A DNA stretch of 64,000 bases, from positions 5,232 to 69,231 of the forward strand of contig DCXY01000015.1 in assembly GCA_002329155.1 (NCBI GenBank), written 5' to 3'. The notes beneath the pieces are model-generated. The model did not search any database. It was not told the origin of the DNA and saw only the letters and a program-made list of their open reading frames with translations. A program made the position numbers and the translations under genes. This stretch comes from Stenotrophomonas sp. UBA2124 (GTDB lineage Bacteria; Pseudomonadota; Gammaproteobacteria; Xanthomonadales; Xanthomonadaceae). Each line of letters begins with the position of its first letter. Positions within the stretch are counted from its first letter, which is position 1. Of the stretch, positions 42,136-51,066 are shown one piece after another.

Positions 42136-44244
42136 TTACCAGATCACCACCTTCTTGTTGTCGGCGCGGACCATCGGCGAGCCGGCCTTGCACTGGAACG
42201 CAGCGGCGAAGGTCGGCAGGTTCGACGGCGCACCGATGGCACGGAACTGCGCCGGGGCGTGCGGGTCGGTGGCCAGGCGGACCTTGGCGTTCTCCGGGGT
42301 GTACTTGGTGCGCCACACGGTGGCCCAGTTGAAGAAGAAGCGCTGGTCGCGGTTGAAGCCGTCGATCTTCGGGTCTTCGGTGCCGGCGGTGGCCTTCTGC
42401 ATGGCGTCGTAGGCGGTGGCCAGGCCACCCAGGTCGGCGATGTTCTCGCCCAGGGTCAGCGAGCCGTTGACCTTCTGGTCGCCCACCTTGTACTCGTCGA
42501 ACTGGTTGACCAGCTTGCCGGTCAGCGCCGAGAAGCCCTTGGCGTCAGCCGGGGTCCACCAGTTCTCGAAGTTGCCGGTTGGCCCGAAGCGGCTGCCCTG
42601 GTCGTCGTAGCCGTGGGTCATCTCGTGGCCGATCACGGCACCGATGCCGCCGTAGTTCAGCGCGTCGTCGGCGTTCGGGTCGAAGAACGGAGGCTGCAGG
42701 ATGGCGGCCGGGAACACGATCTCGTTCTGCAGCGGGTTGTAGTAAGCGTTGACCATCTGCGGGGTCATGCCCCACTCGGTCTTGTCCACGGGCTGGCCGA
42801 TCTTGCCCAGCGCCCACTTGTAGTTGAACGCATTGGCGGCGCGCACGTTGCCCAGGTAGTCGTCGTGGGTGGTGTTCAGGCCGCTCCAGTCACGCCACTT
42901 GTCCGGGTAACCGATCTTCGGGGTGAAGGTTTCCCACTTGGCGACGGCCTTGGCCTTGGTTTCCTCGCTCATCCAGGTCAGGCCCTGGATACGCTCCTTC
43001 AGTGCAGCAGCCAGGTTCTTCACCAGCTGCTCCATCTTGGCCTTGGCCTCCGGCGAGAACGCAACCTTGACGTACATCTGGCCGAAGGCATCGCCCGCGT
43101 TGTTCTCGACGGTGCCCAGCACCTGCTTCCAGCGCGGCTTGATTTCCTTCTGGCCATTGAGCTCCTTGCCGTAGAACGCGTAGTTCTCCTGCACGAAGTC
43201 ATTGCTCAGGTACGGCGACGCGCCGTCCACGGTGTGGAAGCGCAGGTAGGCGCGCCAGATGGCCGGGTCGGTGTCGCCCAGCATCTTGCTCACTTCCTCG
43301 TGGAAGGAGGGCATGGCCAGCGAGAACTTCTCCGGCGAGGCCACGCCCTGCGACTTGAAGAACTCGCTCCAGCTGAAGTTCGGGGTCAGCTTGTCGGCAT
43401 CGGCCACGCTCACCGGGTTGTAGTACAGCGACACGTCGCGCGACAGCTCGACGCTGGACTTGGAGGCCTTGGCCAGGCGGGTCTCGAACTTCACCACGTC
43501 CTCGGCCTGCTTGGCGGCGTCGGCAGCGGCCACGCCGCTCAGCTCCAGCACCTTGGCCACGTGGGCCTTGTAGGCGTTGAGCTTGTCGGCCTTGCTCGCG
43601 TCGGTGTAGTAGGTGGTGTCCGGCAGGCCCAGGCCGCCCTGGCTGGCATAGGCCATGTTCATCGACGAATTCTTGAAATCCGCCTCCGGGCCGAAACCGA
43701 ACAGGAAGTTCTCGCCCTTGGCGGCGGTGGTGCGCAGGTAGTCGGCGATGGCCGCCGTGTCCTGCAGCCCGTCGATGGCGGCCAGGTCGCCCTTCAGCGG
43801 GGTGATACCCAGCGAGTTGATCTTGGCCTCATCCATGCCCGAGGCCCAGATGTCGCCGACGATCTTCTCCACGCCGGTGGCGTTCTTCATGGCAGCGGCC
43901 TGCTCGGCCAGCTGGTGCTGCACGGCGACCGAGCGTTCGTCCAGGATGGTGAAGGCGCCCCAGCTGGTGCGGTCGGCCGGAATTTCATTGGCATTGAGCC
44001 ACTTGTCATTCACATAGCCGCCGAAATCGGTGCAGGCGTCCTTGTTGGTGTCCAGGTCGGCCGCGGTGAAGGCGTTGTAGGCCGGCAGCTTGGATTCGTC
44101 CAGCTTCAGCTCGTTGGCGGGCGCGGCGGCAGCCTGTGCCTGGGCATCTGCCTGCGCGGCCGGGGTCTCGTCTTTCTTGCAGCCGACCAGCGCGGCCGAG
44201 ACGGCCAGGGTCAGCAGGAGAATCTGGGGTTTGCGAACGATCAC
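42136..44244 (-). CDS. M13-family zinc metallopeptidase lipoprotein
   Basis: A 702-residue enzyme (start GTG at 44244, GGAGG 8 nt upstream). Lipobox LVGC near residue 22 anchors it in the envelope. The catalytic HEMTH (540-544), the downstream ENIAD with the third zinc ligand, the substrate-binding NAYY, and DPHAPAQFR are all intact. The C-terminus ends in W, as in neprilysin-like M13 enzymes (PepO/Zmp1 type). It degrades peptides in the periplasm or outside. It is paralogous to the degenerate gene downstream. Confidence 0.94.
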   Translation of the reverse strand: MIVRKPQILLLTLAVSAALVGCKKDETPAAQADAQAQAAAAPANELKLDESKLPAYNAFTAADLDTNKDACTDFGGYVNDKWLNANEIPADRTSWGAFTILDERSVAVQHQLAEQAAAMKNATGVEKIVGDIWASGMDEAKINSLGITPLKGDLAAIDGLQDTAAIADYLRTTAAKGENFLFGFGPEADFKNSSMNMAYASQGGLGLPDTTYYTDASKADKLNAYKAHVAKVLELSGVAAADAAKQAEDVVKFETRLAKASKSSVELSRDVSLYYNPVSVADADKLTPNFSWSEFFKSQGVASPEKFSLAMPSFHEEVSKMLGDTDPAIWRAYLRFHTVDGASPYLSNDFVQENYAFYGKELNGQKEIKPRWKQVLGTVENNAGDAFGQMYVKVAFSPEAKAKMEQLVKNLAAALKERIQGLTWMSEETKAKAVAKWETFTPKIGYPDKWRDWSGLNTTHDDYLGNVRAANAFNYKWALGKIGQPVDKTEWGMTPQMVNAYYNPLQNEIVFPAAILQPPFFDPNADDALNYGGIGAVIGHEMTHGYDDQGSRFGPTGNFENWWTPADAKGFSALTGKLVNQFDEYKVGDQKVNGSLTLGENIADLGGLATAYDAMQKATAGTEDPKIDGFNRDQRFFFNWATVWRTKYTPENAKVRLATDPHAPAQFRAIGAPSNLPTFAAAFQCKAGSPMVRADNKKVVIW

Positions 44245-44408
44245 GGGATAGGCCTCCAGGCCGAATCAGAGCATGTTGTTGGCCCCGGGAACCAGAGCCG
44301 ATCGCAGAAGATACGCCTGAAACTGACAGGGAAAGGGTGTCGAAGGTAATGCCGCCGCGTGGGCTTGCCTTACGCTCATCCGGCCAGCGGCGGTGCTATA
44401 CAGCTGCC

Positions 44409-46028
44409 ATGAGCCAGATATCCAACACACAGTGGGACGCAATACTTGTCGGTGGCGGCCACAACGGCCTTGTCTGCGCAAGCTATCTGGCCAAGGCCGG
44501 CAAACGGGTGCTGGTGCTGGAGCGGCGGCCGGTGGTGGGCGGGGCGGCGGTGACCGAGGAGTTCCATCCCGGCTTCCGCAACTCGGTGGCTTCTTATACG
44601 GTGTCGCTGCTGCAGCCCAAGGTCATCGCCGACCTGGAACTGGAGCGGCATGGACTGAAGGTTGTGCCGCGCCGCATCAACAATTTCCTGCCCCTGCCCG
44701 GTGGCCAATACCTGCTGGCGGGCGCGGGCCGCACCCAGGCCGAGGTGGCCAGGTTCTCCGCGCGTGACGCCGAGCGCCTGCCCGAGTACGAGCGGCGCTT
44801 GGAACTGTTTGCCGACGTGCTGCGCGCGCAGGCGCTGCAGGCACCGCCCAACGTACAGGCCGGCAACTGGCTGCAGGCGCTGCCCGAGCTGTGGAAGCTG
44901 GGCAAGCTGGGCCGCAGCATGCAGCGGCTGGACGCTGGGCTGCAGCAGGAGCTGCTGGACCTGTTCTCCTTGTCCGCCGCCGAGTATCTGGAACGCTGGT
45001 TCGAGAGCGCCCCCATCAAGGCGTTGTTCGGGTTCGACGGCATTGTCGGCAACTACGCCAGCCCCTACACACCCGGCTCGGCCTATGTGCTACTGCATCA
45101 TGTCTTTGGCGAGAGCAATGGCGTGAAGGGGGCCTGGGGCCATGCCATCGGCGGCATGGGCGCCATCACCCAGGCCATGGCGCGCGCGGCGACGGAAGCC
45201 GGTGCCGAGATCCGCGTGGGCGCAGGCGTGAGCAAAGTGCTGGTGGAACAGGGCCGGGCATGCGGCGTGGTGATGGCCGATGGTGAGGTGCTGCGTGGGC
45301 GTGCCATCGTCGCCAACGTCAACCCGAAGCTGCTGTACGAGCAGTTGCTGGAACCTGCGCAGGTGCCGGCAGCCACCCGCGAGCGCATGGCCAACTGGCG
45401 TTGTGGTTCGGGTACCTTCCGAATGAACGTGGCGCTGTCACGGCTGCCGGATTTCAGCGTGCTGCCGGGGCAGGGCGACCACCTCACCGCAGGCATCATC
45501 ATCGCGCCCAGCCTTGAGTACATGGACCGCGCATACACGGATGCACGCAGCCACGGCTGGTCGCGTGAACCGGTGGTCGAAATGCTGATACCCAGCACGC
45601 TGGACGACACCCTGGCGCCGCCCGGCCAGCATGTGGCCAGCCTGTTCTGTCAGCACGTGGCACCGCAACTGCCGGATGGCCGCAGCTGGGACGATCACCG
45701 CGAGGAAGTGGCCGACCTGATGATCGCCACCGTGGACCAGCACGCGCCGGGTTTTGCCGCGTCAGTACTGGGCAGGCAGATCATGAGCCCGCTGGATCTG
45801 GAGCGCACCTTCGGCCTGATTGGCGGCGACATCTTCCATGGCGCGCTGAGCCTCAACCAGTTGTTCAGTGCCCGGCCCATACTGGGCCAAGCCAACTACC
45901 GCGGCGCGATACCGGGCCTGTACCTGTGTGGCTCAGGGACGCACCCCGGTGGCGGAGTGACCGGGGCGCCAGGGCATAACGCGGCGGTGGAGATACTGCG
46001 CGCGGTTTGGTCGGCCGGGAACGGGTGA
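44409..46028 (+). CDS. FAD-dependent oxidoreductase, phytoene-desaturase/PYROXD2 type
   Basis: A 539-residue flavoprotein. An N-terminal Rossmann motif (DAILVGGGHNGLVCASYLAKAG) is followed by LERRPVVGGAAVTEEFHPGF, the long substrate domain, GGMGAITQAMARAATEAGAEI, and the C-terminal FAD-contact GLYLCGSGTHPGGGVTGAPGHNAA. It is related to carotenoid desaturases, but the same family includes many enzymes with unknown substrates. No carotenoid genes are nearby. Its last ~590 bp are duplicated at 50.4-51.0 kb. The start is taken at ATG 44409; upstream in-frame codons read as low-quality sequence. Confidence 0.9.
   Translation: MSQISNTQWDAILVGGGHNGLVCASYLAKAGKRVLVLERRPVVGGAAVTEEFHPGFRNSVASYTVSLLQPKVIADLELERHGLKVVPRRINNFLPLPGGQYLLAGAGRTQAEVARFSARDAERLPEYERRLELFADVLRAQALQAPPNVQAGNWLQALPELWKLGKLGRSMQRLDAGLQQELLDLFSLSAAEYLERWFESAPIKALFGFDGIVGNYASPYTPGSAYVLLHHVFGESNGVKGAWGHAIGGMGAITQAMARAATEAGAEIRVGAGVSKVLVEQGRACGVVMADGEVLRGRAIVANVNPKLLYEQLLEPAQVPAATRERMANWRCGSGTFRMNVALSRLPDFSVLPGQGDHLTAGIIIAPSLEYMDRAYTDARSHGWSREPVVEMLIPSTLDDTLAPPGQHVASLFCQHVAPQLPDGRSWDDHREEVADLMIATVDQHAPGFAASVLGRQIMSPLDLERTFGLIGGDIFHGALSLNQLFSARPILGQANYRGAIPGLYLCGSGTHPGGGVTGAPGHNAAVEILRAVWSAGNG
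45422..46012 (+). repeat. 590-bp segment duplicated at 50410-50997 (copy 1)
   Basis: This part of the oxidoreductase gene, from ATGAACGTGGCGCT to GCGGTTTG, recurs downstream in the same orientation. By hand count the two copies differ at about 34 positions (roughly 94% identity). A central stretch of over 100 bp is identical. Most differences are third-codon and synonymous. Confidence 0.9.
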
Positions 46029-46067
46029 ATACGAATGCGATAATCTGCCTCAGCATGCATCCAGGTC

Positions 46068-46868
46068 ACGGACACTTACGAGAAAGCCTATCCAGGCTTG
46101 GGGAGTGTTCATTTCAAAGCGAAGGAAGTTCAGCGCGGAGTTCAAGCGTGGTGCAGTTGAGCAGGCCAGCCAGCGGGGGTCAGCTGTGCCCAGGGGCACG
46201 GGAGCTGGGGATCCGGGATACCCTGCTGACCTACTGGAAACGGGAGGCCCGAACTCAGGGTACGGTCGCCTTTGGTGATCCCGGGCGCTCGGGGACGAGG
46301 AAGTGGCTCGCATCAAGCGCGAATTGGCCAGAGTCAAGAGGGAGCGTTTTTTTGCGAGAAGCGGTGACGTTCTTTGCCAAGGGATCATCCTGAGGTATCA
46401 GGTGATCGAACGTTGCCGCGATGAGTTTCCCGTTCGATTGATGTGCCGGTGCCTGCGCGTATCGGCCAGCGGCTTCTACGACTGGAGCAAGCGCCTGCCT
46501 GGTCCCCGCCAACACGACAATGAGCGTTTGCTCGGACGTATCCGCCAGCCGCACGAAAACAGCCGTGGCGTGCTGGGCGCAGGTCGGATACGGGAGGACC
46601 TAGTCGATGTAAGGCGAGGTCGTCAGCCTTAATCGCGTGGCTCGATTGATGGCAGGCGATGGTCTGCAGGGCTGGCCGCAGCCCAAGCGTCGCGGCCAGC
46701 GTGGCCGGCCGGCACCCGCGGCCCTGGGCGTGTGTAACCTGCTGGGGAGGGACTTCACCGCGCTGGAGCCGCAGACCAAGTGGGTCACCGACATCACCGA
46801 GCTAGCGCGTCTACCGCACGAAGTACCCGACTCTCGATGCGGCAAGGGTTTATGTGTTCGAATACATG
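46068..46868 (+). mobile_element. degraded IS3-family insertion sequence
   Basis: Fragments of both IS3 ORFs are readable only by switching frames. The OrfA pieces are SKRRKFSAEFKRGAVEQA, GIRDTLLTYWKREAR and EVARIKRELARVKRER. The OrfB pieces are RYQVIERCRDEFPVRLMCRCL, VSASGFYDWSKR and, after another frame change, QTKWVTDITEL with the first DDE aspartate. Immediately after it the C-terminal piece (RTKYPTLDAARVYVFEYMG) begins near 46810, so the rest of the DDE domain is deleted. It has several frameshifts and cannot transpose by itself. Terminal inverted repeats could not be fixed. Confidence 0.82.
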
Positions 46869-47006
46869 GGGACGGTTCCACAACCGGAGAATGAGGCGAA
46901 GGAACGCAAGGCAGGACTTGTAGTTTCCGACCCTTTCACAACGTCCGTAGTTTCGGGGTGAACCCCTGTGGCCGGAACGCGTGAGAGCGCATGGTTGGGG
47001 CAAAAG

Positions 47007-47035
47007 AAGAGGGCCCGGCAATGCCGGGCCCTTTG
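47007..47035 (-). terminator. terminator of the second TonB-dependent receptor gene
   Basis: GGGCCCGGCA and TGCCGGGCCC pair perfectly. On the minus strand the stem is followed by TCTTCTTTTG, and it lies 25 nt after the stop codon. Confidence 0.85.
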
Positions 47036-47060
47036 TGAAGCAGCGCCCAGTCGCTGGGGC

Positions 47061-50000
47061 TTACTGAAACCTGTACTGGAACGTAGCCATGTAGCGGCGC
47101 CCCAGCGAATCCAGTACATACGGGAACGGGCCGATGTCGTCTCTCACATTGAGCACAGCCACGCTCAGCTTTGCGCTATCGCTGAAGTTGTAGCTGAGAT
47201 TGGCATCCCAGGTGGTCCAGCTGTCACGCGTGAAGTACTGGCGGCTTTCAGGCGTTGCGGTCAGGCTGGCCTGGGCACTGCTGGTGTAGTTGGCGGTCAC
47301 GCCAGCGCCCCAGTTGCCGACGCGGTACTTTGCATTCCAGCGGAGTTGGCGCTTCGGCTCATCGAATGAGCCTACCCGTTCGACGAAAGGAACACCGGGC
47401 CTTGAAGCCTGGCCGCGGTTCTTGGGCAGGTAGCCGTAGAGGCCAAGATCAAGCCGGCCAAAGCGATTCAGTTCCAGGCGGTAATCAACCTCGGCCGTCC
47501 ACCCGCGGAACATCAACACCGGGCCGTTGCCATGGGTGGTGGCGATATCGAGGGCGGCACCAGACAATGGGTCACGCTTGACCATGCTGCAGAACTGGTT
47601 GGCGTTTGCTACGTCGGAGGCATTGAAATCGCTGCTGTCAAAGCAGCCGGTGATGATGTCATTCGGGCTCAGCCGGTTGATGACATTGGTGATTTCAATG
47701 TCGTACCAGTCTGCCGCTACCCGCAGGCCCTTGAGCCATTCGGGTGCGATGACAACGCCCGCGGTCCATGCGTTGGCCTGCTCGTTCTTCAACAGGGTGG
47801 AGCCATTGGTCGAGCCCAAGGTACTGGTGGGTGATGCCTGGAACGTGGCCGGGTCGGCACCCGGGTAGGCCTTGAAGAACGCCTCGCAGTTGCGCTGGCG
47901 CAGTTCCGGCTTGCTGCCGCCCCTGATGTTGTTGAGCGAGCATACCTCCGGGATGTTGTAGTGGGCCGGTTGCAGCGTGGTGTATAGCTCGGCAATGGAA
48001 GGTGCGCGCATCGACCGGGTCCGGTTGCCGCGCAGCTGGATGCCCGCGAACGGCTCGTACTGCAGGCCATAGGTGTAGGCGGTGAAGCTGCCGGCGACAG
48101 AGTTGTCCACGCGCCGCACCTTGCCCGTCAGGTCCAGGCGGTGCAGCCCGGGAATACCCCAATCGGGGTCGAACAGCGGAGCAAGGAATTCGGCGAACAC
48201 TTCGTTGGTGTGGTACTTGCCCTCGTTGCGCTGGATGGGCACTGCGCGGCCCTGCCCGAGGCGCTCGTATTCGCTGGGGCTGAAGGCGCCCTTCTCCCGG
48301 CGATGCTCGAAGCCAGCGGCAGCGGAGAATTCACCGCCCGGCAGGTCGAACAGGCCGCCGGTCACCGAGGCGTTGAACACCGTCTGGCGGCTCTGTGCCT
48401 TGGCCAGCGTATGGGTGGAGACGTAGCCGAGTGCTTCGCGGGAGGCCAGCCCTTCGCCGAACAGGTTGAGCGGGTGGCAGTTGCGGTCGGCCACGGTACC
48501 CGGCGCGCTGGCATCACAGATGATGCGGCCTTCTGCATCGGTGGTGACGTTGATGGCATTGATGAAATTCTGCTGGATCAACCCGGTGCCGAGGTAGTCA
48601 GAATCACCGCGCCCATGAGTGAGGCTGGACTCCCAGTTGAAGCTGCGTTGGCCAATGTTGAAGTAGCCGTCAAAGCCGAGCACGGCACGGGTCAGTACGG
48701 TTTCACTGCTGGAGTTGTTCATGCTCAGGTCGCGCGAGGAGCGTGACAGGCGGAACTCGCTGATGCCGTTATCCGCAAGCAGCTTGCGTGATTGGGTGCT
48801 CAGGAAAGGGTTGTCCGCATTGAAGAGCAGTGCGCCGCTCTGTGCGCCACTGCCGTCCAACCCCGCTGCGCCAAACGCGGCCGCGTTGTAGACGTTCTGG
48901 TCCAGTGTCTCGCGCGCGGTCGATTCGTACCTGGACAGTTCAAAGAAGCCGCGTACCTGGTCGGTGAAGTCAAAGCTGCCACTGGCATAGGCCGTGCGCC
49001 GTTCCAGATCGGCGATCAGTGGTATGGCTTCGTTGAGATTGAGTCCATCTCCACCGGAAGCATTGCCATTGGCGTAGCTGATGCCGGGGTCGAATGCGAC
49101 CAGATCGCCGACGGTATTGAAATGCCACAACTTGTTGTCCGGACCGAAACCATTGAGTTCGCCCATGCCGTTGCGCTGGTAGGAGCGCTTCACCATGACA
49201 TCGGACGGCATGATCAGTCCGCCGAAGGTCATCGTCGCGATGCGGCGCTCACGAATCCAGACGCTGTCGGCGATGCCATCGGCTGGGCCGGTATTGAAGG
49301 GGATGGCAGCATCAAGGCGGCCATCATTGCCCGGTGTGCGCGATGGCTGCAGGCTCTGTGCGTTCCTCGCCAGTGGATTTGTCTGCAGGCTGTAGCCCTG
49401 GCGGTAGAAGTCGCGTTGCAGCGCGTTCACCCCATCGCTGTTGTCCAGGTCCACGGCGATGGTGATATGACCACGGTCATCGGCGAAGTTGCTGCCGAAA
49501 ATCGCAGCCCACGAATACCGGTGGTTGTCGTCCTTGGTCGTGCTGCCATAACCGAGCTGGACCTCGGCGCCCTCGAACTTGTCGCGCAGAATGATGTTGT
49601 TGACGCCGGAGATGGCGTCGGAGCCATAGGTGGGAGCGCCGCCAATCCCCAGGCTCTCGATGCGATCGACCATGATGCTGGGGATCGCGTTCATGTCCAC
49701 CTGGATGCCCGAGCCGCCGCCGGCGCCGAACACGGTGGGCGGGGCTGAAGTGACAAAGCGCCGGCCATTGACCAGAGTCAACAGGCGATTGCTGCCCAAG
49801 CCAAAACGGCTGGCGAAGTTCACGCCGGCACCATAGCCGGCCTGGTTTCCATGTGAGCTGACACCTGCCGACATTCCAGGGGTATTGGTCAGCGCGTCTA
49901 TCAGGTTGGTACGGCCGTAGGCGGTTATCTCTTCACGGCTGACCACCGAGGCCGGCTCAAGTGTGTCGAAGCCGGCACGGAAGATGCGTGAGCCGGTGAC

Positions 50001-50165
50001 GGTGATCCGGTCCAGCTCGGTAGGGGTGGCATCATCAGGGGTCTGAGCCTTGGTGGCTTGTGTATCCAGCACCTGTGCCAAGGCGGGCGTGGTGTTTGCG
50101 ACAAGCAGGGCGGAGATCAGCGCCGTATTCAGTGGGGTGCGACGGTGGGTTCTATAGGTTTTCAT
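47061..50165 (-). CDS. TonB-dependent outer-membrane receptor
   Basis: A 1034-residue receptor; GGAAGGG precedes the ATG. The signal peptide ends near residue 30 (ALAQ). The TonB-box-like ELDRITVTGSRIFRAGF is followed by the plug (SNRLLTLVNGRRF, MVDRIESLGIGGAPTYGSDAISG) and a barrel ending MATFQYRFQ. The size and the VTGSRI motif fit the large TonB-dependent receptors abundant in xanthomonads, often for plant-derived or peptide substrates; the ligand is unknown. It lies between two copies of the oxidoreductase 3' end and shares its promoter layout with the next receptor gene. Confidence 0.93.
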   Translation of the reverse strand: MKTYRTHRRTPLNTALISALLVANTTPALAQVLDTQATKAQTPDDATPTELDRITVTGSRIFRAGFDTLEPASVVSREEITAYGRTNLIDALTNTPGMSAGVSSHGNQAGYGAGVNFASRFGLGSNRLLTLVNGRRFVTSAPPTVFGAGGGSGIQVDMNAIPSIMVDRIESLGIGGAPTYGSDAISGVNNIILRDKFEGAEVQLGYGSTTKDDNHRYSWAAIFGSNFADDRGHITIAVDLDNSDGVNALQRDFYRQGYSLQTNPLARNAQSLQPSRTPGNDGRLDAAIPFNTGPADGIADSVWIRERRIATMTFGGLIMPSDVMVKRSYQRNGMGELNGFGPDNKLWHFNTVGDLVAFDPGISYANGNASGGDGLNLNEAIPLIADLERRTAYASGSFDFTDQVRGFFELSRYESTARETLDQNVYNAAAFGAAGLDGSGAQSGALLFNADNPFLSTQSRKLLADNGISEFRLSRSSRDLSMNNSSSETVLTRAVLGFDGYFNIGQRSFNWESSLTHGRGDSDYLGTGLIQQNFINAINVTTDAEGRIICDASAPGTVADRNCHPLNLFGEGLASREALGYVSTHTLAKAQSRQTVFNASVTGGLFDLPGGEFSAAAGFEHRREKGAFSPSEYERLGQGRAVPIQRNEGKYHTNEVFAEFLAPLFDPDWGIPGLHRLDLTGKVRRVDNSVAGSFTAYTYGLQYEPFAGIQLRGNRTRSMRAPSIAELYTTLQPAHYNIPEVCSLNNIRGGSKPELRQRNCEAFFKAYPGADPATFQASPTSTLGSTNGSTLLKNEQANAWTAGVVIAPEWLKGLRVAADWYDIEITNVINRLSPNDIITGCFDSSDFNASDVANANQFCSMVKRDPLSGAALDIATTHGNGPVLMFRGWTAEVDYRLELNRFGRLDLGLYGYLPKNRGQASRPGVPFVERVGSFDEPKRQLRWNAKYRVGNWGAGVTANYTSSAQASLTATPESRQYFTRDSWTTWDANLSYNFSDSAKLSVAVLNVRDDIGPFPYVLDSLGRRYMATFQYRFQ

Positions 50166-50252
50166 GTTTCCCTTCCTGGGAGCGTGCGTGGCGGCCTTGC
50201 CTCGGCGGGGCGCGCGGGTGGGTCCGTTCTGTTCAGCTGCCGAGTGCGCCGG

Positions 50253-50281
50253 ATTAACGCGCGGTTAATGTTTTGTGTCAA
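50253..50281 (-). promoter_or_regulatory. promoter with palindrome upstream of receptor gene
   Basis: On the minus strand TTGACA (50281-50276), 17 nt, then GTTAAT (50258-50253) as -35/-10. ATTAAC-N5-GTTAAT (50253-50269) is a perfect palindrome that overlaps the -10 box and so is a candidate operator. The same arrangement is at 54169-54198. Confidence 0.65.
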
Positions 50282-50409
50282 AGGTCCGGACGACTTGGTA
50301 ACGTATTGAATTTGTTGGAAATATGGTGTTTTTTGGCGTTTGGGAGGTTGCGATTGGCCCAGCACCCTTGCCAAGCGCAAGCCGCGCATGAGGCCAGCTG
50401 CAAATCCCG

Positions 50410-50997
50410 ATGAACGTGGCGCTCTCGCAGCTGCCGGATTTCAGCGTGCTGCCGAGGCAGGGCGACCACCTCACCGCAGGCATCATCATCGCGCCCAGTC
50501 TTGAGTACATGGACCGCGGATACACGGATGCACGCAGCCACGGCTGGTCGCGTGAACCGGTGGTCGAAATGCTGATACCCAGCACGCTGGACCACACGCT
50601 GGCGCCGCCCGGCCAGCACGTGGCCAGCCTGTTCTGCCAGCATGTGGCGCCGCAGCTGCCAGATGGCCGCAGTTGGGACGATCACCGTGAAGAAGTGGCC
50701 GACCTGATGATCGCCACCGTGGACCAGCACGCGCCGGGTTTTGCCGCGTCAGTACTGGGCAGGCAGATCATGAGCCCGCTGGATCTGGAGCGCACCTTCG
50801 GCCTGATCGGCGGCGATATCTTCCACGGCGCGCTGAGCCTCAACCCGTTGTTCAGCGCGCGACCCATGCTGGGCCAGGCCAACTACCGCGGCGCGATACC
50901 GGGCCTGTACCTGTGTGGCTCAGGGACGCATCCTGGCGGTGGCGTGACCGGAGCGCCGGGGCATAACGCGGCGGTGGAGATACTGCGCACGGTTTGA
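50410..50997 (+). pseudogene. orphan 3' fragment of the FAD oxidoreductase gene (copy 2)
   Basis: An open frame of 195 codons matching the C-terminal third of the oxidoreductase at 44.4-46.0 kb. It lacks the FAD-binding N-terminus and any ribosome site, so it is not expected to make a functional enzyme. Eight or so of the ~34 nucleotide differences change amino acids (for example Asp to His in DDTL and Gln to Pro in NQLF). The copy stops at TTTGA, losing the last six residues. Confidence 0.85.
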
Positions 50998-51009
50998 GGT
51001 TTGGCGACG

Positions 51010-51044
51010 AAAAACAGCAAGCCCGGCTTTCGCCGGGCTTGCTG
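51010..51044 (-). terminator. Rho-independent terminator of the third receptor gene
   Basis: CAGCAAGCCCGGC (51015-51027) and GCCGGGCTTGCTG (51032-51044) form a perfect 13-bp stem with a TTTC loop. On the minus strand five T follow (51014-51010). Confidence 0.92.
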
Positions 51045-51066
51045 ATGTATTCACTGACAGTGGACG

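Noticed and set aside
46007..46894. Several short open frames as genes
   Set aside because: They are shifted pieces of the same IS3-family transposase ORFs and are reported together as one degraded element.
50410..50997. Independent 195-residue gene
   Set aside because: It matches only the C-terminal third of the FAD oxidoreductase, has no ribosome site and no FAD-binding motif.
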